Source: Streptomyces roseifaciens
Lineage (GTDB): Bacteria; Actinomycetota; Actinomycetes; Streptomycetales; Streptomycetaceae
Assembly (NCBI RefSeq): GCF_001445655.1
Contig: NZ_LNBE01000003.1
Span: 2,400,530-2,464,529 of the forward strand
DNA length: 64,000 bases
Direction: 5' to 3'
Below are positions 60,452 through 64,000 of this stretch, in pieces (the first letter of the stretch is position 1; each line of letters starts with the position of its first letter). The notes beneath the pieces were generated by a model. That model saw nothing but the letters and a program-made list of their open reading frames with translations. It made no database searches and was not told where the DNA came from. The position numbers were made by a program, and so were the translations under genes.

Positions 60452-60988
60452 TCACCGGGCAAGCTGCTGCTCCAGCCCGGTCTCGGTCATGACCGTGCGG
60501 ACGGTCTCCTCCAACGTGCTGCCTTGCTTGATCAGCGTCTCGGTCATGCCCTCGAGAAGATCAGCCGGCCGGTACCACTCCCGCATCTCGCTCTCGCCGA
60601 ACTCCGAGGCTTCCGGCCGCGTGGCGTGCCGGCGCAGCGTCTCGGTGAAGGACAGGTCGAAGTAGAAGAACCGGCTCGTCCCACGATGGTCGGCGGCCAG
60701 CCGGTGAAGGAGTTCACCCCACCGGGCAGCGGAAAAGATCCCCTCGAGGACCACGTGGAAGCCCTCGTCCAGGCACTGGCGGGTGATGACGTCGATCAGC
60801 CCGGGCGTTGCCCGAACCGGACCGTGCGACTCACACAGGATCTCCCGGCGCACCATGTCCTGGCTCACGATCGCCAGGCCACTGCCGTAGCGCTCGCGGA
60901 CCGCACGGGCGGTGGTGGTCTTGCCGGACCCGGAGTTGCCACGCAGCACCGCCAGCCGGGTGTCCACTGTGCCCGTAAGGGCTTTCAT
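60452..60988 (-). CDS. P-loop kinase (AAA_33/zeta-toxin-like, 178 aa)
   Basis: Walker A 'LRGNSGSGKTTTARAV' at residues 17-25, then 'IVSQDMVRREILCE', 'DEGFHVVLEGIFSAARWGEL', 'SRFFYFDLSFTETLRRHATR' (LID-type Arg) and 'YRPADLLEGMTETLIKQGST'. The D-x-x-R and LID arrangement matches small-molecule kinases (gluconate, shikimate, aminoglycoside) and zeta-type kinases. Its start overlaps the HAD gene stop by 4 bp (ATGA at 60985-60988), so both are translated together. The substrate is unknown. Confidence 0.85.
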   Translation of the reverse strand: MKALTGTVDTRLAVLRGNSGSGKTTTARAVRERYGSGLAIVSQDMVRREILCESHGPVRATPGLIDVITRQCLDEGFHVVLEGIFSAARWGELLHRLAADHRGTSRFFYFDLSFTETLRRHATRPEASEFGESEMREWYRPADLLEGMTETLIKQGSTLEETVRTVMTETGLEQQLAR

Positions 60989-61650
60989 GGTCGGCTCTCC
61001 GTGAGCATCAGTGCGAGGGCGTCGCAGACGGTGGCGACTGTCCGGTGCGGCTGCGGTCCGTCCCCCGGCAGGGGACGGTTATTGGAGATCCATACGGCCG
61101 ACAACCCGGCTGCCAGTGCCCCGCCCACGTCTGCCGTGAGGGAATCGCCGACCATGACGACACGCGGGCTCGGTTCGGCACCGAGAGCAGCGAGGGCAAG
61201 ATGGAAGATCCGCGGGTCCGGCTTGCGCACACCGGCACTCTCAGAGATCACGGCGGTGTCCACCAGGTCATACAGGCCCGCCCGGCGGAGCTTCGCCGTC
61301 TGGTTGTCGGCCATCCCGTTAGTAACGACGCCGAGCCTCCACCCGGCCACGCGCAGCGCACTGAGCGCCGTACACACCTCGGGGGCAGGCTGGATGAGCT
61401 GCGGCATGCGGCGCCGGTACTGGGCATGAAGCACGTCGACGGTGCCCGGCACGTCGAACGTGTCCTTCACCAATTGGAAGAAGGCGAGCCTGCGGGAGGA
61501 GTACGTCAGATCCGTCTCCAGCAGCCAGTCGAGCGGCACCCCGTGTTCCCTGGAGAACTCCGCCGCCCACCTCGCGTACGTGCCGGCACGATCCACGAGG
61601 CTGTCGTCGAGGTCGAACAATCCCACCTTCGTTCCGTCGGCCACCTGCAC
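60985..61650 (-). CDS. HAD-family phosphatase (221 aa)
   Basis: GTG 61650. Motif I 'VGLFDLDDSLVD' (Asp13, Asp15; Ser where Thr is usual), cap 'RWAAEFSREHGVPLDWLLET', motif II 'LGVVTNGMADNQ', motif III 'SAGVRKPDPRIFH', motif IV 'VVMVGDSLTADVGGALAAGL'. Very similar in plan to the HAD gene at 56641 on the other strand; they look like paralogues. It belongs to the minus-strand operon of hydrolases; 13 bp separate it from the upstream HIT gene. Confidence 0.88.
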   Translation of the reverse strand: MQVADGTKVGLFDLDDSLVDRAGTYARWAAEFSREHGVPLDWLLETDLTYSSRRLAFFQLVKDTFDVPGTVDVLHAQYRRRMPQLIQPAPEVCTALSALRVAGWRLGVVTNGMADNQTAKLRRAGLYDLVDTAVISESAGVRKPDPRIFHLALAALGAEPSPRVVMVGDSLTADVGGALAAGLSAVWISNNRPLPGDGPQPHRTVATVCDALALMLTESRP

Positions 61651-61663
61651 CCTCCCGTCCCGG

Positions 61664-62194
61664 TCACAGTAGCTCCGCGAGTTCCTGCTGCAGGCATGCT
61701 GCCATCGTGGCCCGCTCCTGCGGCGTGTATTCCAGGACGCCGTGCTCGGTCATCAACGCGTGGAACTGCTGCCGCTCGTACGGAAGCCCTCCCGGCAGTC
61801 CGGCGATATGCCAGTGCACGTGCGCATTTGCGCACTGGCTGCCCAGCGACAGCAGATACGTCCGCTCCGGCGTGAAGACGCGCTCCACCGCCAGAGCCAC
61901 GGCGCGCACCACCCGCATCAGCCGCAGGTACGCGGCCTCGTCGAGGTCACGGACCACGTGCTCGACATGCGCCTTCGGCGCCACGAGAACCTTCCCCGGC
62001 ACCGTCGGCCACCGGTCCAGGAACGCCACATGCTCGTCATCTTCGAACACCATCTCGTGAGCGAAGGCCGCGTCCTCGGCAAGGAAGGCACACACGAAAC
62101 AGGGACCACGCTGCGCCCGGGCGGAGTAGGCGCCGAGATCCATCGGCCGCCGCTGCGGCCCGCCTACCGGCTCTCCCATCGCGGCGAGGATCAC
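61664..62194 (-). CDS. HIT-family hydrolase (176 aa)
   Basis: The catalytic triad HVHWH is present at residues 125-129 (CANAHVHWHIAGLPGG). An N-terminal CxxC (32-35, GPCFVCAFL) and conserved 'AFLDRWPTVPGKVLVAPKAH' are also present, as in zinc-containing HIT (HINT/FHIT-like) proteins. These hydrolyse nucleotide-phosphoramidates, AppppA or capped nucleotides. Its GTG start overlaps the MazG-like stop (GTGA). It is an intact relative of the interrupted HIT gene downstream. Confidence 0.9.
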   Translation of the reverse strand: MILAAMGEPVGGPQRRPMDLGAYSARAQRGPCFVCAFLAEDAAFAHEMVFEDDEHVAFLDRWPTVPGKVLVAPKAHVEHVVRDLDEAAYLRLMRVVRAVALAVERVFTPERTYLLSLGSQCANAHVHWHIAGLPGGLPYERQQFHALMTEHGVLEYTPQERATMAACLQQELAELL

Positions 62195-62529
62195 GCCAGC
62201 TCACCGGTGCCGGCCAGCTGCGCCGAAATCGACTCCTCCAGCTCTGTCATCGTGCGCCGGAATGCGCCGGCCAGGTCGATGCCGTACAGGTGGGCGAGGA
62301 TCAGCACCGACCACAGGCAGTCGGCCAGCTCGTGCTCCAGAGCCGCGCGCCCTCCCGGGACCTGCCGCGCCCCTTCCTCGGCCATGATCAGTTTGGCCAG
62401 GTCGCCAACGTCTCCCACGAAACCGAGCAGGAATTCGTCGCGCCGCCAGACGCGCCGCTCGCGGCGGTTCAGCGCGTCGTACAGATCGTGAATCTCGACC
62501 GCTCGCTGCTGCATCTCGCCAAGGTCCAC
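62191..62529 (-). CDS. MazG-like nucleotide pyrophosphohydrolase (112 aa)
   Basis: GTG 62529 has AGGAGGGGGG 8 bp upstream; the longer upstream frame is not coding-like. The helical MazG core is present: 'QQRAVEIHDLYDALNRRERR', 'FLLGFVGDVGDLAKLIMAEE' and 'LEHELADCLWSVLILAHLYG' with the E-x-x-D metal-binding residues (EHELAD). MazG-type enzymes hydrolyse non-canonical NTPs to NMP. It is overlapped by the HIT gene and part of the hydrolase operon. Confidence 0.85.
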   Translation of the reverse strand: MDLGEMQQRAVEIHDLYDALNRRERRVWRRDEFLLGFVGDVGDLAKLIMAEEGARQVPGGRAALEHELADCLWSVLILAHLYGIDLAGAFRRTMTELEESISAQLAGTGELA

Positions 62530-62640
62530 CGCTGCTTCCCCCCTCCTCACGGGCGTGCTTCTCGTCGAGGAACCGACGCGAACCGTGTCCGGGCAGTTGC
62601 GCAGCACGGCCATGGCAGCGCTCATTCCAGCCATGCAGTG

Positions 62641-63759
62641 CTACCGAACCGCGGGGCTCTGGATGGGCCGGTGGGATGGGAGTTCGGTGAGCTGTTGCCG
62701 GACGGGAGCCGGAAGGCCGAGCTCTTCCCGGGCGGCGCGGACGGCGGCCAGCTGGGGGGCGGCCTGGCTGTCCCAGTCGAAGAGCTGTGCTGCTTGCTCG
62801 GGCGTGGCCAGGAGCCGGGTGTAGGTCTGGCCGGTGGCCTCGTCGAGGCTCGGTGGCTCCCAGTCGGTGATCGCGGCCGCGTACCGGACCCGGGCGCAGG
62901 GCTGGCTGCCGGTGTCGTCATGGAGGTAGCCCAGGTAGAGCGGATCGCTGATGCGCACCTGGGCCTCCTCCCACGCCTCCCGCCGGAGCGTTCGTGCCGG
63001 ATCGTCGTGATCAGCCGGCTCGACCGTGCCGCCGGGCAGGCACGCCGAGCCGGTGTCCTGGCCGATGAGGACGAGGCCCCGGCCGTCCTCCGAGAACAGC
63101 CAGCCCCAGGACTGCCGGACCTGCAGCTCGTCCGGCGCGGGACCGGTGTGCCAGGGCCAGAGCTGGGGTTTGCGTGGGGTGCGCAGCACCTCGAGGTCGT
63201 CCAGGCACGTCGGGGAGATGGAACGGCCGTCTTCGAGGACCGCGGGGCCGGTGCCGTTGATCCGCGCGTGGAGCGCGGCCAGGGCGCGCCGGGCGTTGCC
63301 TGGGCCCATGTGGTGGGGGAGGAGCGCTGGCTCGACACAGCGGACGCCAGTGACCTCCCGCTCCGGCAGACGGATCCGGGCGAAGTCGCCCTCGGCCAGG
63401 ATCCCGCCGTCGAACACGTAGATCACCTCGCCGGGAAACCCCTGCGGGTAGCCAGGGGCCCCGGGAGGCACCCAGTCGACGGCCAGGGCGCGAGAGAACG
63501 TGCGGGTGAGGCCGAGTTCCTCGCGGACCTCGCGCGCGACGGCCAGGGAGGGTGCTTCTCCGGCGTCGATGGCGCCGCCGGGAAGCAGGCGTGCGGGACG
63601 GTAGTCGACGTCCTCGAGGACCACACGGCCGCGGCCGTCGGTGAACAGAGCCGATACGCCGCTCCACAGCGCGCTGCGGCTGGCCACGTACTGGGCCTCG
63701 GTCGTTCTGGGCGGCCCCGGGGTGGGGTTCTCGTCGGAGTCCTGGTTGAGCAGGGCCAT
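62641..63759 (-). CDS. Protein with two NUDIX domains (372 aa)
   Basis: ATG 63759. NUDIX box 1 is complete at residues 62-84 (GAIDAGEAPSLAVAREVREE, i.e. G-x5-E-x7-R-E-x-x-E-E-L-G-L). A second domain begins after ~200 ('WGWLFSEDGRGLVLIGQDTG') with a box at about 245-265 ('GGTVEPADHDDPARTLRREA'). In that box the R-E-x-x-E-E core (REAWEE) is intact but the middle Glu spacing is changed. The family hydrolyses nucleoside-diphosphate derivatives. It is the first gene of the minus-strand operon nudix-mazG-hit-had-kinase-hit. Confidence 0.88.
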   Translation of the reverse strand: MALLNQDSDENPTPGPPRTTEAQYVASRSALWSGVSALFTDGRGRVVLEDVDYRPARLLPGGAIDAGEAPSLAVAREVREELGLTRTFSRALAVDWVPPGAPGYPQGFPGEVIYVFDGGILAEGDFARIRLPEREVTGVRCVEPALLPHHMGPGNARRALAALHARINGTGPAVLEDGRSISPTCLDDLEVLRTPRKPQLWPWHTGPAPDELQVRQSWGWLFSEDGRGLVLIGQDTGSACLPGGTVEPADHDDPARTLRREAWEEAQVRISDPLYLGYLHDDTGSQPCARVRYAAAITDWEPPSLDEATGQTYTRLLATPEQAAQLFDWDSQAAPQLAAVRAAREELGLPAPVRQQLTELPSHRPIQSPAVR

Positions 63760-63810
63760 GGGCGACGTCCCTTCGGTCCGTTGAGCGTCACGTTCAACAG
63801 GGTGATCGCT

Positions 63811-64000
63811 TCAGGGGCGGTGGGGGAGGGCGTGCAGGAGCGCGGCTGCGCCATCGTGCAGGAGCTGCAGCGCCGCCGTGCGTCGAGCTCCCACAGCTTC
63901 GACAGCATCCTCACGGCGTGAGCCCGGTCCCGGTATTCAAGGGATGCAGTGGCAATGTCAGCAGTGTCCGCCGGCCAGCCGATACTTTCCGGGGTGACCA
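63811..64000 (-). pseudogene. C-terminal coding remnant entering from the right edge
   Basis: From the right edge the frame reads 'VTPESIGWPADTADIATASL', 'EYRDRAHAVRMLSKLWELDA', then a better continuation in the next frame 'ALQLLHDGAAALLHALPHRP' to a stop at 63811. A single-base deletion near 63870 would join them. It is upstream of the NUDIX gene on the same strand. The family is not recognised and the rest lies outside the window. Confidence 0.35.

Noticed and set aside
62290..63921. A 543-codon plus-strand frame
   Set aside because: Antisense to the MazG-like and NUDIX genes, which carry complete motifs.

Overview
The window looks like a piece of a Streptomyces (or close Streptomycetaceae) replicon. 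GC content is very high, coding is strongly GC3-biased, and many starts are GTG. The gene content fits: TerD, TerC, HxlR, a SARP/AfsR-type regulator with NB-ARC and TPR regions, a mycothiol-dependent maleylpyruvate-isomerase-type enzyme, Tat and Sec secreted small proteins, and an I36-type protease inhibitor. No rRNA, tRNA, CRISPR array or replication origin was recognised. Intact genes alternate with IS elements, truncated genes and frameshifted remnants, which is typical of a chromosome arm or an integrated plasmid-like region.

Layout. 1-4.3 kb: a left-truncated Tat-secreted protein, fused GNAT and DUF4360 remnants, terD, and a small secreted protein. 3.9-5.0 kb: a divergent HxlR regulator and NAD(P)-binding SDR-like pair. 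5.3-7.4 kb: a DoxX remnant cut by an IS5-type element whose outer inverted repeats also enclose a secreted Ig-like protein, then a signal-peptidase remnant. 7.5-21 kb: mostly ordinary accessory genes (DUF6891-like, SH3-like, VOC, ATP-grasp, lipoprotein plus I36 inhibitor, TerC, SulP with a short leader ORF, a CxxC protein, an MDMPI enzyme) mixed with ISL3 and IS5 debris. 21.5-24.3 kb: a large SARP/NB-ARC/TPR regulator. 24.5-35.6 kb: a graveyard of SDR, PBP, lectin-like, LysR, ADH and XRE remnants around intact secreted proteins, two alpha/beta-hydrolase-fold genes and an FAD monooxygenase. 35.6-38.7 kb: a decayed, 3'-truncated Tn3-family transposon.

38.8-47.4 kb is the most unusual region. 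Six tightly packed genes (five junctions, three of them 4-bp stop/start overlaps) encode two apparently active tyrosine recombinases, a small XRE-like protein, an 804-aa protein joining tandem zinc ribbons to a degenerate recombinase-like domain, and two proteins of unrecognised function. Immediately downstream are two successive pairs of [large-integrase C-terminal zinc-binding part + coiled-coil TnpC/DUF6262-like protein], all with 4-bp overlaps. I read this as a Tn554-like multi-recombinase mobile element, or a stack of such elements, with possible cargo.

47.6-55.8 kb holds a predicted conflict or signalling module. A Trypco1-type small protein overlaps a 1423-aa protein combining a trypsin-like protease, a STAND NTPase, a membrane segment and a WD40-like region. 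A multi-pass membrane protein with a TPR-like N-terminus lies further on. Between them are a plasmid-type remnant, a tail-tube fragment and a perfect 39-bp inverted repeat.

56-64 kb: remnants of an RmlD-like SDR and a gpsA-like gene around a HAD phosphatase, facing a minus-strand operon of small-molecule or nucleotide hydrolases (tandem NUDIX, MazG-like, HIT, HAD, P-loop kinase, HIT). The last HIT gene is split by a 1.6-kb ISL3-type element that carries a passenger gene.
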